In this document: in pieces, positions 10,161-19,894 of the stretch
Numbering within the stretch: the stretch's first letter is position 1
Layout: each line of letters opens with the position of its first letter
Source: Acaryochloris sp. CCMEE 5410
GTDB taxonomy: Bacteria; Cyanobacteriota; Cyanobacteriia; Thermosynechococcales; Thermosynechococcaceae
Assembly: GCF_000238775.2 (NCBI RefSeq)
Contig: NZ_AFEJ02000002.1
Coordinates: 1,116,001-1,180,000, forward strand
DNA length: 64,000 bases
Reading direction: 5' to 3'
Translations under genes and position numbers: made by a program
The notes under the pieces: model-generated
Database searches by the model: none
Seen by the model: the letters and a program-made list of their open reading frames with translations, nothing else
Told to the model about the DNA's origin: nothing

Positions 10161-10742
10161 TCAGTCTGCAAACCGTTCAACGGATAACTGGAACCCAGGT
10201 AAAATATCTTCTCCAGAAAGGGTTGTGGGCAAGGATCTAACTTCAGCAGAGTGACCTTGGCGATAAATTTCCACCTGTTGTTCTTGCGGGTTGAAGAGCC
10301 ATCCTAACTGGACCCCGCAGGCGAGATATTCCTCCATTTTTTCCCTTAAGGGAGCTATGGCATCAGAACGAGATCTCAATTCGAAGACAAAATCTGGAGC
10401 GATCGGTGGAAACTTTTGCTGTTGCTCAAGGGTGAGGGCATGCCATCGGTCTTGTTGAACCCAGGCTGCATCTGGCGAACGGTCTCCGCCACCAGGAAGC
10501 TTAAAAATGGTAGAAGAGCTAAACACTTTGCCAAGCTGGGTTTGACGATTCCAAATACCTAGATCAATGCCGAACTCTAGTTCACGATTACCGCTTTCGC
10601 CGCCTACAGGTGGCATGAGTACGAGTCTCCCTGCTTTAGTCCGTTCTACTCTCAGGTCGCGGTTTGCGATACAAAACTGATAAAACTGCTCATCGCTAAG
10701 GTGAACCGTTTCAACATTGAGAATAAGGGGTTCAGATAACAT
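10161..10742 (-). CDS. Uma2 family (DUF820) putative endonuclease
   Basis: 193 residues with the PD-(D/E)xK-like fold of the Uma2 family, which is strongly expanded in cyanobacteria. Visible core: GGDRSPDAAWVQQDRW near residues 80-95, followed by PDFVFELRSRSDAIAPLREKMEEYLACG, where Asp, Glu and the downstream Lys/Glu form the likely metal site. The ending LPGFQLSVERFAD is typical. It is divergent from the Uma2 gene starting at 10867. Biological role and substrate are unknown for the family. Confidence 0.88.
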   Translation of the reverse strand: MLSEPLILNVETVHLSDEQFYQFCIANRDLRVERTKAGRLVLMPPVGGESGNRELEFGIDLGIWNRQTQLGKVFSSSTIFKLPGGGDRSPDAAWVQQDRWHALTLEQQQKFPPIAPDFVFELRSRSDAIAPLREKMEEYLACGVQLGWLFNPQEQQVEIYRQGHSAEVRSLPTTLSGEDILPGFQLSVERFAD

Positions 10743-10866
10743 CTATAAATCACTTCCGTTGATGGAGAGCAATAAGGAACCAACTCTTTTCTATTCTAGA
10801 AGTTGTGATGTAGTCTCTGTCTTTTGTTAATTCTGATTGTCGCCAGAAGATAGCACGTTATTCTAA

Positions 10867-11496
10867 ATGGGAGATCTAACTTGCTTGACCCAACTTGAAA
10901 ACATGGTTGCCTCCCCAGAACAAGTCCATCTCTCCCCAGAACAATACCTCTCTTATGAGGAAGCCAGTCCGATTAAGCATGAGTATCGGGATGGTGCAGT
11001 CTATGCAATGGCAGGTGCATCAGATGCCCATGTCACCATTGCAGGCAATCTATTTGCCATCTTACGCAATTACTTGCGAGGTTCTGGATGCCGAGTCTAT
11101 ATCTCAGATATGAAAGCGCGCATCAACGAGAACAACCGTTTTTTCTATCCTGATGTCATGGTGACCTGTGACAACCGAGATCAGGAAACGGCGACCTACA
11201 AGCAATTTCCTTGCCTGATTGTAGAAGTCCTCTCGGCCTCAACTGAAGCCTTTGATCGGGGAGATAAGTTTGCCGATTATCAGACTCTTGAGAGTTTGCA
11301 AGAATACGTATTGATTAATCCCAGACGACAGCGAATCGAATGCTTTCGACGGAGTGAAGGCCAATGGGTTTTGGAGACTTACACTGCTACCAGTGAAACC
11401 TTCACATTGAGTAGCGTTAACTACGAAGGTGAAATGGCGGCGATCTACGAAGATGTGATCTTTGATCCGCCCATGGTTGAACCGCCTGATCGCTAA
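10867..11496 (+). CDS. Uma2 family (DUF820) putative endonuclease
   Basis: 209 residues. The N-terminal signature EQYLSYEEASPIKHEYRDG, the segment YAMAGASDAHVTIAGNL and the core FFYPDVMVTCDNRDQ then CLIVEVLSASTEAFDRGDKF are classic Uma2. A start at 10903 (MVASPEQ) would drop 12 residues and may be the real one. It belongs to a different Uma2 subgroup from the divergent neighbour at 10161-10742, but resembles the truncated copy at 12866. It probably came by duplication or transfer rather than belonging to the leu locus. Confidence 0.88.
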   Translation: MGDLTCLTQLENMVASPEQVHLSPEQYLSYEEASPIKHEYRDGAVYAMAGASDAHVTIAGNLFAILRNYLRGSGCRVYISDMKARINENNRFFYPDVMVTCDNRDQETATYKQFPCLIVEVLSASTEAFDRGDKFADYQTLESLQEYVLINPRRQRIECFRRSEGQWVLETYTATSETFTLSSVNYEGEMAAIYEDVIFDPPMVEPPDR

Positions 11497-11625
11497 GTCA
11501 ACAGAGCCAGCTAATCCTCTTCCTCAATTGCTAGGAACGGAGTCATGAAGATTTTCAAGTTCTGTGGTGTTGGGGATTGCTGCGTCATATGATAGATAGC
11601 CTGTGCGCTTTTGATCGAAACAATC

Positions 11626-12714
11626 ATGACTCAGTCCTATCGAATTACGCTGTTGCCAGGAGACGGTATTGGCCCGGAAATTATGGCCGTAGCCGTCGAT
11701 GTGCTCAAGGTTGTGGGGCAGCAGCAAAATTTGACTTTTGAATTTAATGAGGCATTGATTGGAGGGGCAGCGATTGATGCGGTAGAGAACCCGCTACCCA
11801 AACAAACTTTAGATGCCTGCAAGCAGAGTGATGCCGTGCTTTTGGCTGCGATTGGGGGCTATAAATGGGATACGATGCCCCGTCACCTCCGACCTGAAAC
11901 TGGACTTTTGGGATTACGGGCAGGACTGGAACTGTTTGCTAACCTTAGGCCTGCTCAAATTTTGCCCCAGCTGATTGATGCATCCAGTCTCAAACCAGAG
12001 GTGGTTGAAGGCGTTGACATTATGGTGGTGCGGGAGCTGACAGGCGGCGTCTATTTCGGCTCACCCAAAGGGGTATTTAGCACCGAAACAGGTGAGCAAC
12101 GCGGCGTCAATACAATGGCCTACACGGTGGCTGAGATTGATAGGATTGGTCGAGTCGCTTTTGAAACCGCCCAAAAACGGGGTGGCAAGCTCTGTTCAGT
12201 GGATAAAGCCAATGTATTAGAAGTGTCGCAACTGTGGCGCGATCGCATCACTGATCTCTCCTCTGAATATCCTGATGTAGAACTCTCTCATCTGTATGTA
12301 GATAACGCCGCCATGCAGCTGGTCCGCTGGCCCAAACAGTTTGACACTATCGTTACCAGTAATCTCTTTGGCGATATTCTCTCGGATATTGCCGCAATGC
12401 TTACCGGCAGTATTGGCATGTTGCCCTCGGCCAGTTTAGGTGCAGATGGCCCAGGAGTGTTTGAACCCGTCCATGGGTCTGCCCCAGATATTGCGGGTCA
12501 GGATAAGGCAAATCCTTTGGCTCAAGTGCTGAGTGTGGCGATGATGTTGCGCTACGGATTAGATCAGCCTTCAGCGGCGGATAAAGTTGAGTCTGCGGTG
12601 CTGACTTTGTTGGCTCAAGGCTATCGGACGGGGGATATTCAATCGCCAGGTACAACGGTCTTAGGTTGTAAGGCTATTGGAGAAACTCTGATCCAGATTT
12701 TGAATCAGAGTTAA
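11626..12714 (+). CDS. leuB: 3-isopropylmalate dehydrogenase
   Basis: 362 residues from the ATG at 11626 ([20 protein letters not shown]). The frame is open five codons further upstream. It oxidises and decarboxylates 3-isopropylmalate with NAD in leucine synthesis. Diagnostic parts: the GDGIGPE opening, [12 protein letters not shown] with substrate-binding Arg, the conserved Lys/Asp of [15 protein letters not shown], and the signature [20 protein letters not shown] with catalytic Asp residues. The NAD-binding end [17 protein letters not shown] is also present. No frame damage. It is transcribed alone, in the same direction as leuD. Confidence 0.97.
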   Translation: MTQSYRITLLPGDGIGPEIMAVAVDVLKVVGQQQNLTFEFNEALIGGAAIDAVENPLPKQTLDACKQSDAVLLAAIGGYKWDTMPRHLRPETGLLGLRAGLELFANLRPAQILPQLIDASSLKPEVVEGVDIMVVRELTGGVYFGSPKGVFSTETGEQRGVNTMAYTVAEIDRIGRVAFETAQKRGGKLCSVDKANVLEVSQLWRDRITDLSSEYPDVELSHLYVDNAAMQLVRWPKQFDTIVTSNLFGDILSDIAAMLTGSIGMLPSASLGADGPGVFEPVHGSAPDIAGQDKANPLAQVLSVAMMLRYGLDQPSAADKVESAVLTLLAQGYRTGDIQSPGTTVLGCKAIGETLIQILNQS

Positions 12715-12865
12715 ACCCTCTTAACGGGCTTTCCTCAAGCGATCGCAACCCCAATACACAAAGATCGTCCATCTCCCATCATCAACTACAGTCAGCTGAA
12801 CTCTCGCTATTATGGGTGAATAAACCAACGGGTAAGCGCACCCCAAGGATATTTAAGCGAGAACG

Positions 12866-12988
12866 ATGCCCCTTGCTAAAAGTTATGCCTACTTCACCCC
12901 CGAAGACTATTTAGAAATTGAACGGGTGAGTCCCATTAAGCATGCATATTTGCAAGGGCAAATTGTGGCCATGGCAGGTGCGAGTTAA
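12866..12988 (+). pseudogene. N-terminal remnant of a Uma2 gene cut by the IS200-type element
   Basis: Forty codons that read as a Uma2 N-terminus: the segments YFTPEDYLEIERVSPIKHAY and IVAMAGAS align by eye with the start of the intact gene at 10867. The frame then ends at a TAA formed at the insertion edge. The rest of the gene is not found intact on the far side of the element. A stretch after 14750 reading YLVNPIQQ faintly resembles the YVLINPRRQ region of Uma2, so part of the middle may have been deleted. Non-functional. Confidence 0.8.
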
Positions 12989-13353
12989 ATTACCTCCGGC
13001 AGAGCCGGAGGCTTATCATTGTTAGCCCCTGAAAGGGGCCAGTGGATTAGCCCCAAAGGGGCACTCCTGTATCATCAACTCATCGGTAGGTTTAACTGCT
13101 CTATTCGCTCATCCTCTATCTCTTGGTTCCGAATGTAGGCACGAACTACTCCTTCATCCAAACCAACTGGCGACACATAATAACCACGCGCCCAAAAGCT
13201 CTCGCCTGAATAATTCCGACGCTTTCCCATAAATTGACGCGCTATTGCTATGGCACTCTTACCTTTCATAAAACCCACCACCCCTGAGACTGGATGCTTT
13301 GGTGGAATACTCATACCAAATCCGACTCATTAACCCCCGAAATATCTTATCTG

Positions 13354-13950
13354 TCAAGCTGGCCACCAATGGTAGTGAGTGAGAGCTTGAATGTCTGATT
13401 GCATTGTCATTAAAGTTCGACAGCGCTGCTCGAGCACATCTTCCAACTCATCCAGGGTCTCAAAGCATCGATTGGCCAGTGGTTCATCCGCTAGCCGCCA
13501 CAACCGTTCAGCGGGCTGTAGCTCTGGAGAATAGGGGGGTAAAACCTTCAGATGAATGCCAGGTGGCACCACCCGATTCTTACAGGTATGCCATCCGGCT
13601 CCATCCAGAACGAGAAGAATCTGTTTGTGCTTTCCCGCTCCAACTTGCTGAGCAAAGCTTTGTAGGGCTTGATTAAACCATTCTCCATTGACCCGAGGCA
13701 GAATGAACCATTCGGTATTGCCAGTTGCGGGATGAACGAATCCATACAGATAGGTCCATTCATAGCGATGGTCCACCTCAGCAATTGGACGCTGACCCAC
13801 AGGCGCCCAAATCTTTCGAATAATGGGTTTAAGGCCTAAACGATGTTCATCAAAGGACCAAACTTCGACCTGAGCATTAGGGTAGCGTCGCTCCAATTCT
13901 GCTTTGTACTTAGGCAGTTTTTTTAAAAGCGGCTTGGGCCTCTGGTTCAC
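13354..13950 (-). CDS. IS630-type transposase, catalytic DDE frame
   Basis: 198 residues carrying the DDE_3 catalytic core: first Asp in VEVWSFDEHRLGLKP, second in ILLVLDGAGWHTCK, and Glu in PPYSPELQPAERLWR. It lies in a different frame from the preceding DNA-binding part, offset by +1 (or -2). All three acidic residues are present, so a frame-shifted fusion product could be active. Confidence 0.88.
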   Translation of the reverse strand: MNQRPKPLLKKLPKYKAELERRYPNAQVEVWSFDEHRLGLKPIIRKIWAPVGQRPIAEVDHRYEWTYLYGFVHPATGNTEWFILPRVNGEWFNQALQSFAQQVGAGKHKQILLVLDGAGWHTCKNRVVPPGIHLKVLPPYSPELQPAERLWRLADEPLANRCFETLDELEDVLEQRCRTLMTMQSDIQALTHYHWWPA

Positions 13951-14413
13951 CTTTACGGTGGTGAGGACGTGGGCATTGCAGGGACTGCTCCAATCGCTTG
14001 AGATAGTCCCAACCGCGTTGGGGCCAAACCTTATCGACTCCTGTCATCTGAGCGATGACCTGGGCTACTTTGGGGCCGTTCCATAGACCACCGTCGGCGG
14101 GTGGGGTTTGTAGACGAGTCAACAATTGTGCACATTGGTCTTGAGTCAGAAGACTGCGAGATTGATGAGGTCGCTTATCTTTGCGTCGGTTGCGTAACCC
14201 ATGGGCGCCATTGTGGTTATACTCCCTGACGATTTCTCGAGCGTAATCGTAGTTGAGACCGACCACTTGGGCTGCTTGAGTTAGCGTTGTTTGCTCACTG
14301 ACGAGCCACAGCAGATGCCAGCGGCGCGATTCTACTGGGTCTTGGCTGGCTCGATAATGAGACTTCAGCTCGTCAGGCGAAAAATGAGGTTCTAGATACA
14401 GTTTTCTTGGCAT
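13910..14413 (-). CDS. IS630-type transposase, N-terminal frame
   Basis: 167 residues with the helix-turn-helix DNA-binding region (TTLTQAAQVVGLNYDYAREI) and the winged-helix region before the catalytic domain (WNGPKVAQVIAQMTGVDKVW). It overlaps the downstream catalytic frame by about 40 bases. A run of seven A residues on the coding strand (13918-13924) lies in the overlap at the place where the two protein parts should join. That is compatible with slippage making a full transposase, or with a single-base indel. Confidence 0.85.
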   Translation of the reverse strand: MPRKLYLEPHFSPDELKSHYRASQDPVESRRWHLLWLVSEQTTLTQAAQVVGLNYDYAREIVREYNHNGAHGLRNRRKDKRPHQSRSLLTQDQCAQLLTRLQTPPADGGLWNGPKVAQVIAQMTGVDKVWPQRGWDYLKRLEQSLQCPRPHHRKGEPEAQAAFKKTA

Positions 14414-14852
14414 TCTTTAATTATGCATTATATCGGAGTTATATAAATCGGATTTGGTATCATACACATGTGAACATGATCTGGTAACAAATGACCTTCC
14501 AAAATTTCAACACCACGTTGTTCCGCCAGCTCCCGAAATAAAACGCCTAAACGACTGCGAAGACTACCATATATAACTTTCCGACGACGCTTAGGAATGA
14601 ATACAATGTGATATTTGCAATCCCAAGTCGTATGATTTAGCTTCTTAGGTGACATTTCTTTCGCCTTGCGAGAAAACTGCAAGGAGAATTTTCTACCGTT
14701 GCACCCGGTAAAACCTACCAGAGTCTCCCCGGCAGAGCCGGGGGCTTACCAATATTTAGTTAATCCTATTCAGCAAACCCTGCTGACCCGGAGGAACTTT
14801 GATTTGCTAAATCTGAACGAGGGCAACCATAAACGCTACAGCTCACTTGCAC

Positions 14853-16115
14853 TTATCCAAAGATACTGCCGAAAAACTCTACAGCTTCTTTAAGTGAGTT
14901 GATAAACGTATCTATTTCTTCGCGAGTATTGTAAAAATAGAGACTTGCTCTGGCCGTAGACGACACCTTCAGATGCCGATGCAACGGCTGAGTACAGTGA
15001 TGTCCAGCCCGAATAGCTACACCTGCTTGATCCAGAATCGTCGACAAATCATGGGGATGTACATCCCCTGCCGTAAAGGAAGCCAATGCCGCTCGACCTG
15101 TCCCGTCTGCATGAGGCTGAGGACCATAAACCTGCACCTCAGAAATCTCCCGCAGCCGCTTAAACAGATAAGCCGTTAACTCCGCTTCATAGGCATGAAT
15201 CTTGTCCATACCAATTTGGCTCAAGTAATCAACCGCTGCCCCTAGGCCCACTGCCTCACCGATGGCAGGGGTGCCCGCTTCAAACTTATGGGGTAAATCC
15301 GCATAAGTGGCATGGTCTAGGAATACATCGGCAATCATTTCACCGCCGCCTAAGAACGGAGGCATACTGCGGAGCAAATCCAGCTTGCCGTAGAGAAAGC
15401 CAATGCCTGTGGGGGCGCACATTTTATGGCCAGAAGCCACCAGCCAATCGCAGTCCATCTTCTGGACATCGATGGGCATATGGGGGACGCTTTGGCAGGC
15501 GTCGATCAGCACTTTGGCATTGTATTGGTGTGCGATCGCAACAATCTCTTCCACCGGATTCACACAGCCCAAAGTATTGGAGACATGCACCACCCCCACT
15601 AGTTTGGTGCGGTCATTTACCAGAGTTTTGAACTGCTCTAAATCAAAGGCTTGATTCTCATCCAGCTCCACAAACTTGAGCACCGCTCCAGTTTTCTGAG
15701 CCACCCACTGCCAGGGAATCAAATTACTGTGATGCTCCATCACCGTCAGGATGACTTCATCCCCAGCCTTGAGATTATTCATTCCCCAGCTATAGGCCAC
15801 CAGGTTAATCCCTTCACTGGCATTGCGGGTATAGACAATCTCCTGCCGAGACGCCGCATTGACAAAGGCAGCCACCTTGTCTCGTGCCCCCTCATAGGCA
15901 TCCGTGGCCCGACTGCTGAGGGTATGGACCCCGCGGTGTACATTGGCATTATCCCGCTCGTAATAATCCTGCAGTGCCGCCAAGACAGAGGTCGGTTTCT
16001 GAGAGGTCGCCGCACTATCCAAATAGACCAAGGGACTCTCCTGAATTTGCTGATGCAAAATGGGAAAGTCAGGACGGACCTGAAGGGCTAGGGACTTTTC
16101 TTGGATGGCAATCAT
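14853..16115 (-). CDS. sufS: Cysteine desulfurase SufS
   Basis: 420-residue class V PLP enzyme that takes sulfur from cysteine for Fe-S cluster assembly. The PLP lysine is in [19 protein letters not shown] and the sulfur-carrying cysteine in [18 protein letters not shown], with the short group II loop of SufS enzymes. It is last in the minus-strand operon sufB-C-D-S and starts 18 bp after sufD. No sufE is in the window. A few dozen bp separate its 3' end from the IS200-type element, so the mobile DNA stopped just short of an essential operon. Confidence 0.97.
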   Translation of the reverse strand: MIAIQEKSLALQVRPDFPILHQQIQESPLVYLDSAATSQKPTSVLAALQDYYERDNANVHRGVHTLSSRATDAYEGARDKVAAFVNAASRQEIVYTRNASEGINLVAYSWGMNNLKAGDEVILTVMEHHSNLIPWQWVAQKTGAVLKFVELDENQAFDLEQFKTLVNDRTKLVGVVHVSNTLGCVNPVEEIVAIAHQYNAKVLIDACQSVPHMPIDVQKMDCDWLVASGHKMCAPTGIGFLYGKLDLLRSMPPFLGGGEMIADVFLDHATYADLPHKFEAGTPAIGEAVGLGAAVDYLSQIGMDKIHAYEAELTAYLFKRLREISEVQVYGPQPHADGTGRAALASFTAGDVHPHDLSTILDQAGVAIRAGHHCTQPLHRHLKVSSTARASLYFYNTREEIDTFINSLKEAVEFFGSIFG

Positions 16116-16133
16116 AGGTGCAGAATCACGAAT

Positions 16134-17438
16134 CTAACGTATTTGGGACAACACAGCGTTCAGCAAAGTCTGGCGCTGTTCAGCAATGGGCAATTGATCA
16201 ATAATTTCCGCCGCAAACCCTTCCACCAGCAAATCGCAAGCGCTATTGCGGTCTAACCCCCGGCTCTGTAGATAAAAGACTTCTTCATCGTCCAGCTGAC
16301 TAACTGTGGCTCCGTGGGCGCACTTAACGTCATCGGCAATAATTTCTAGCTGCGGTTTGGTGTCCACCCGCGCCTTGGCCGACAGCAACAAATTGCGGCT
16401 GAGCTGGCTGGCATTAGTCTGTTGAGCCAGTTTGGGCACAAACACTCGGCCATTAAACACCGCCCGGGCAAGATTATCGACGATGCACTTATGCAACTGC
16501 TGAGCTGTACAGTGGGGACTTGTAAAGGATAGATCAGAATGGGTGTCGGCCACCTGCTGATCCACCGCTAAGGTCAATCCATTGAGAGTAGTATCCGTCT
16601 GTTCCGCTGTAGGCACCACCACGGGGTTATGGCGAGACATCTGTCCCCCTAGGCTGAGGCTAGTTAATGCATAGCGACTATCGCGATCCTGAGACACCGC
16701 CGTTGTACCGATATGAAAAGCTGTTTTTGCCTCTCGCTGAATCCGATAGTGGTGAAGCTGCGCATTTTGCCCCAGGCTCACTTCCGTCACCGCATTCGTA
16801 AAGTAGGACGCTGTTTTGACCGCCGTATATTCTTCTATTAAAGTGGCTGCGCTATTGGCTTCAGCTACCACCAGCCCCCGAGGCGAGGTGACGATCGGTG
16901 TATCCCCTGTGGTCAAATACAGCAGATGGATGGGCGCTTCAATCACCTGATTTTTAGCAATGCGTAATACGGCAACATCGGCAAAGCTAGCGGTATTGAG
17001 AGCCGTAAAGACTTCCGTCATGCCCGGTTGCTGACCCAGCTCAGGTAGATTGCCTGCATCGGCTAAGGTACTGACGCTTAATCCAGCAGGTAAGTTGTCG
17101 ATCTCAGATAAATCAGGAGCAAACCAGCCATTCACAAACACCAGCCGTACCGGGGCTTCTGCCAAGATAAAGGGGGCAATCTCTTCTAGGGAGAGCGACG
17201 CAGCAGTAGGAGCAGTAAAAGCAGTTTTGTACAGACCCGATAGATCTGTAAATCGCCAGTCCTCATCCCGGTTACTGGGCAGGCCTCGCTCTTGAATGAT
17301 GCTGAGGGCACTTGCTCGCACTTTTTCTAGTCCCTTCGGGTTGGGCCGCTGAGCGAGAAGATGGGTCAAATAGGCTTGCCGATCCTGGGCTGCCGCGGAA
17401 AGGGTTGCGACGGCTTCGGGGTTTACTTCTACGGTCAT
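16134..17438 (-). CDS. sufD: Fe-S cluster assembly protein SufD
   Basis: 434 residues with the right-handed beta-helix core shared with SufB. The C-terminal part has CAHGATVSQLDDEEVFYLQSRG, including the conserved Cys and His of the SufB-SufD interface, and RNSACDLLVEGFAAEII. The N-terminal region carries RDEDWRFTDLSGLYK. It forms the SufBC2D scaffold. Its ATG overlaps the sufC stop by one base (TAATG), indicating translational coupling. Confidence 0.96.
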   Translation of the reverse strand: MTVEVNPEAVATLSAAAQDRQAYLTHLLAQRPNPKGLEKVRASALSIIQERGLPSNRDEDWRFTDLSGLYKTAFTAPTAASLSLEEIAPFILAEAPVRLVFVNGWFAPDLSEIDNLPAGLSVSTLADAGNLPELGQQPGMTEVFTALNTASFADVAVLRIAKNQVIEAPIHLLYLTTGDTPIVTSPRGLVVAEANSAATLIEEYTAVKTASYFTNAVTEVSLGQNAQLHHYRIQREAKTAFHIGTTAVSQDRDSRYALTSLSLGGQMSRHNPVVVPTAEQTDTTLNGLTLAVDQQVADTHSDLSFTSPHCTAQQLHKCIVDNLARAVFNGRVFVPKLAQQTNASQLSRNLLLSAKARVDTKPQLEIIADDVKCAHGATVSQLDDEEVFYLQSRGLDRNSACDLLVEGFAAEIIDQLPIAEQRQTLLNAVLSQIR

Positions 17439-18226
17439 TAGACTGCCACCTCAGCCACATCTTCTGCTTTCACCCAGTCGTAGCCTTTGGCTTCCAACTC
17501 TTGGGCCAGTTCCTTACCACCCGTGGTCAAAATTTTGCCCTCGGCCATCACATGCACAAAGTCAGGAACAATATAGTCCAGCAAGCGCTGATAATGGGTA
17601 ATCATTAAGGTGGCGTTTTCAGGTTTAGCCAGTTGGTTAACGCCATTGGCGACAATCTTCAGGGCATCAATATCTAGGCCAGAATCCGTTTCATCCAGGA
17701 TCGCCAAAGTCGGTTCTAGGAGGGCCATCTGCAAAATTTCGTTGCGCTTCTTTTCACCACCAGAGAAGCCTTCATTGACACTGCGATCCAGGAAGGCCGG
17801 GTCCATTTTGACCACGTCTAAGCGCTCCCGCACCAAATCATCAAAATCAAAGGCATCTAGCTCTTCTAGACCTTCATGCTGACGCTTGGAATTAAAGGAC
17901 ACCCGCAGGAAGTCCAGATTACTCACCCCAGGAATTTCTAAGGGATATTGAAAGGCGAGAAATACACCGGAGCGGGACCGTTCTTCTGGTTCTAGTTCCA
18001 GTAGATTCTGCCCTTTGTAAATGACCTCGCCGCCAGTGACCGTATAGGCGGGATGCCCGGCCAATACCTTTGAGAAGGTACTTTTTCCCGATCCATTCGG
18101 ACCCATAATGGCATGGATTTCTCCCGCCTTAATTTCCAGATTTAACCCCTTCAGAATCGGAGTTCCATCCACATCGGCCGTCAAATTACGGACCGACAGA
18201 ATCACGTCGCTATTGTCAATAATCAC
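17438..18226 (-). CDS. sufC: Fe-S assembly ATPase SufC
   Basis: 262-residue ABC-type ATPase of the SufBC2D complex. Walker [16 protein letters not shown]-loop in [11 protein letters not shown], signature [22 protein letters not shown] and Walker [17 protein letters not shown] are all intact. It lies between sufB (52 bp gap) and sufD (one-base overlap). Confidence 0.97.
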   Translation of the reverse strand: MIIDNSDVILSVRNLTADVDGTPILKGLNLEIKAGEIHAIMGPNGSGKSTFSKVLAGHPAYTVTGGEVIYKGQNLLELEPEERSRSGVFLAFQYPLEIPGVSNLDFLRVSFNSKRQHEGLEELDAFDFDDLVRERLDVVKMDPAFLDRSVNEGFSGGEKKRNEILQMALLEPTLAILDETDSGLDIDALKIVANGVNQLAKPENATLMITHYQRLLDYIVPDFVHVMAEGKILTTGGKELAQELEAKGYDWVKAEDVAEVAV

Positions 18227-18277
18227 GCCTGAACCTCTAACTGCGTCTAACGTCTAGTACTGCTTAGGTGGGAAACC

Positions 18278-19714
18278 TTATCCCACACTTCCTTCTAGCT
18301 TCAGGCTTAAGAGCCGATCGGCTTCCACGGCAAATTCCATCGGCAGTTGATTAAACACATCCTGACAGAAGCCGCTAATCATCATCGATACCGCATCTTC
18401 TACGGAAATTCCCCGCTGGGCAAAGTAGAAGAGTTGGTCTTCTCCAATCTTGGAGGTGGAGGCTTCATGCTCCACTTTTGTATTGTTGTTTTGCACCTGG
18501 ATGTAGGGAAAAGTATTGGCCTCGGCATCACTGCCAATCAGCATGGAATCACACTGGGAGTAATTGCGGGAGCCATCGGCCTTCGGCCCCATCCGCACCA
18601 AACCGCGATAGCTATTTTGAGAGCGACCTGCAGAAATGCCCTTGGAAATAATCGTGCTGCGGGTATTTTTGCCCACATGGATCATTTTGGTGCCCGTATC
18701 GGCCTGCTGTTTATTGTTAGTCAGGGCTACAGAGTAAAACTCACCCACTGAGTTGTCACCCACCAACACACAGCTGGGATATTTCCAGGTAATTGCTGAC
18801 CCCGTCTCTACCTGGGTCCAGGAAATCTTGGAGTTCTTACCCGCGCATAGGCCCCGTTTGGTCACAAAGTTATAGATACCGCCTTTGCCGTTCTCGTCAC
18901 CTGCATACCAGTTCTGGACTGTGGAGTATTTGATATCGGCGTCATCCAAGGCCACCAGCTCTACCACCGCTGCGTGGAGCTGATTGGTATCGAACATGGG
19001 TGCGGTACAACCTTCTAAATAGCTGACCTGGCTGCCTTCTTCAGCAATAATCAGGGTGCGCTCAAACTGTCCCGCCCCTTCGGTATTAATGCGGAAATAA
19101 GTGGACAGTTCCATGGGGCATTTCACACCCTTAGGAATGTACACAAAAGAGCCATCACTAAAGACTGCCGAGTTGAGGGCAGAGAAGAAATTGTCGTTAA
19201 TGGGTACTACGCTTCCCAAATATTTCTCCACCAAATCGGGAAAATCCTTGAGGGCTTCAGAAATGGAGCAGAAGATCACCCCTTCTTTGGCTAGCTGCTC
19301 TCTAAAGGTGGTGGCCACAGAGACGCTATCAAAGACCGCATCTACAGCCACATTACTGAGTCGCTTTTGCTCTGATAAGGGAATGCCAAGTTTATCGAAG
19401 GTTTCTAGCAGCGCCGGATCCACATCATCCAAACTCTTTTTCTTTTCCTGCTCTTTAGGAGCAGAGTAGTAGGTGATGTCTTGGTAATCGATGGCCGGAT
19501 AGTTGACGTGGGGCCAAGTGGGCTCCTTCATTTTTAGCCATTGGCGATAGGCCTTGAGCCGAAACTCCAGCATAAAAGCCGGTTCTTCCTTTTTGGCAGA
19601 GATCAAGCGAATCACATCTTCGCTCAGTCCCTTGGGAATAGTTTCAACTTCAATATCCGTGACAAAGCCGTATTTGTAGGGTTGATTAACCAGATTCTCA
19701 ACGGATGCGGTCAT
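18278..19714 (-). CDS. sufB: Fe-S cluster assembly protein SufB
   Basis: 478 residues, full length for SufB. It is the first gene of the suf operon and provides the scaffold on which clusters form. Recognisable segments include [40 protein letters not shown] and [19 protein letters not shown], with the conserved C-terminal Glu and His. It is transcribed away from sufR with two SufR-type operators in between. Confidence 0.97.
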   Translation of the reverse strand: MTASVENLVNQPYKYGFVTDIEVETIPKGLSEDVIRLISAKKEEPAFMLEFRLKAYRQWLKMKEPTWPHVNYPAIDYQDITYYSAPKEQEKKKSLDDVDPALLETFDKLGIPLSEQKRLSNVAVDAVFDSVSVATTFREQLAKEGVIFCSISEALKDFPDLVEKYLGSVVPINDNFFSALNSAVFSDGSFVYIPKGVKCPMELSTYFRINTEGAGQFERTLIIAEEGSQVSYLEGCTAPMFDTNQLHAAVVELVALDDADIKYSTVQNWYAGDENGKGGIYNFVTKRGLCAGKNSKISWTQVETGSAITWKYPSCVLVGDNSVGEFYSVALTNNKQQADTGTKMIHVGKNTRSTIISKGISAGRSQNSYRGLVRMGPKADGSRNYSQCDSMLIGSDAEANTFPYIQVQNNNTKVEHEASTSKIGEDQLFYFAQRGISVEDAVSMMISGFCQDVFNQLPMEFAVEADRLLSLKLEGSVG

Positions 19715-19761
19715 GGGGTGTGTTCTCTCAGAGCAAGTGGCGCGCGTGTATAATCATAAAA

Positions 19762-19775
19762 CAACATTTTTGTTG
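19762..19775. promoter_or_regulatory. SufR operator, proximal to sufB
   Basis: Palindrome CAAC-ATTTTT-GTTG. It matches the CAAC-N6-GTTG element recognised by SufR in cyanobacteria and lies 48 bp upstream of the sufB start. With the second copy 40 bp away, it should let [4Fe-4S]-SufR repress sufBCDS and its own gene. Confidence 0.82.
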
Positions 19776-19801
19776 TTCAACACCATCATAGAGTACTTTA
19801 G

Positions 19802-19815
19802 CAACATTTATGTTG
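19802..19815. promoter_or_regulatory. SufR operator, central copy
   Basis: Palindrome CAAC-ATTTAT-GTTG, the same CAAC-N6-GTTG form as the copy at 19762. The centre-to-centre spacing is exactly 40 bp, about four helical turns, so two bound dimers would face the same side of the DNA. It is the copy nearer to sufR. Confidence 0.82.
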
Positions 19816-19894
19816 TCAAAGTCGAGAGAAATTGTTGTAATAGGTTAAACCGCTTCTTGGGATTGGCCCTTCAAAAACCAATGTTGATTGCTGC

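Larger units (their letters stand above)
13314..14459 (-). mobile_element. IS630-type insertion sequence nested in tnpA
   Basis: Ends are TACCAAATCCGA on the left and the complement TCGGATTTGGTA on the right, a 12-bp perfect inverted repeat. Direct repeats TCA flank it at 13311-13313 and 14460-14462. The element is 1146 bp and encodes a DDE transposase in two overlapping frames. If the terminal TA is counted as target duplication, as is standard for IS630, the restored tnpA goes out of frame. The 3-bp reading restores it. Exact borders are ambiguous by two bases on each side. Confidence 0.87.
13075..14682 (-). pseudogene. tnpA: IS200-type transposase tnpA split by an IS630-type insertion
   Basis: The N-terminal piece (14428-14682) has the IS200 TnpA opening TTWDCKYHIVFIPKRRRKVI and the HUH motif in LLPDHVHM. 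The C-terminal piece (13075-13314) begins SIPPKHPVSGVVGFMKGKSA and carries the catalytic-Tyr region GYYVSPVGLDEGVVRAYIRN. Removing 13314-14459 and one copy of the TCA duplication joins them in frame as HMCMSIPPK, giving about 145 residues, the normal size for this family. The interruption is therefore recent, and the gene was intact before it. Confidence 0.88.
12989..14750 (-). mobile_element. IS200/IS605-type element (TnpA only), interrupted by an IS630-type element
   Basis: The element has a Y1 transposase gene on the minus strand, now in two pieces. Both ends carry a hairpin around the same core: CCTCCGGC-AGA-GCCGGAGG at 12993-13011 and CCCCGGC-AGA-GCCGGGG at 14727-14743, each followed by GGCTTAYCA. 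Two more GC-rich hairpins lie at about 13025-13065. Terminal palindromes without inverted repeats fit IS200/IS605 mechanics. The outer borders are accurate to a few bases only. No tnpB accessory gene is present. The copy is inactive unless the IS630 element excises cleanly. Confidence 0.8.

Noticed and set aside
13025-13065. Short GC-rich repeats that might be taken for a CRISPR array
   Set aside because: They are the subterminal hairpins of the IS200-type element, with no regular repeat-spacer pattern.
14666-14893. 75-codon plus-strand frame across the IS200 end and the end of sufS
   Set aside because: It spans the element border and the antisense of sufS; only a faint Uma2-like stretch (YLVNPIQQ) was of interest, and it is too weak to annotate.
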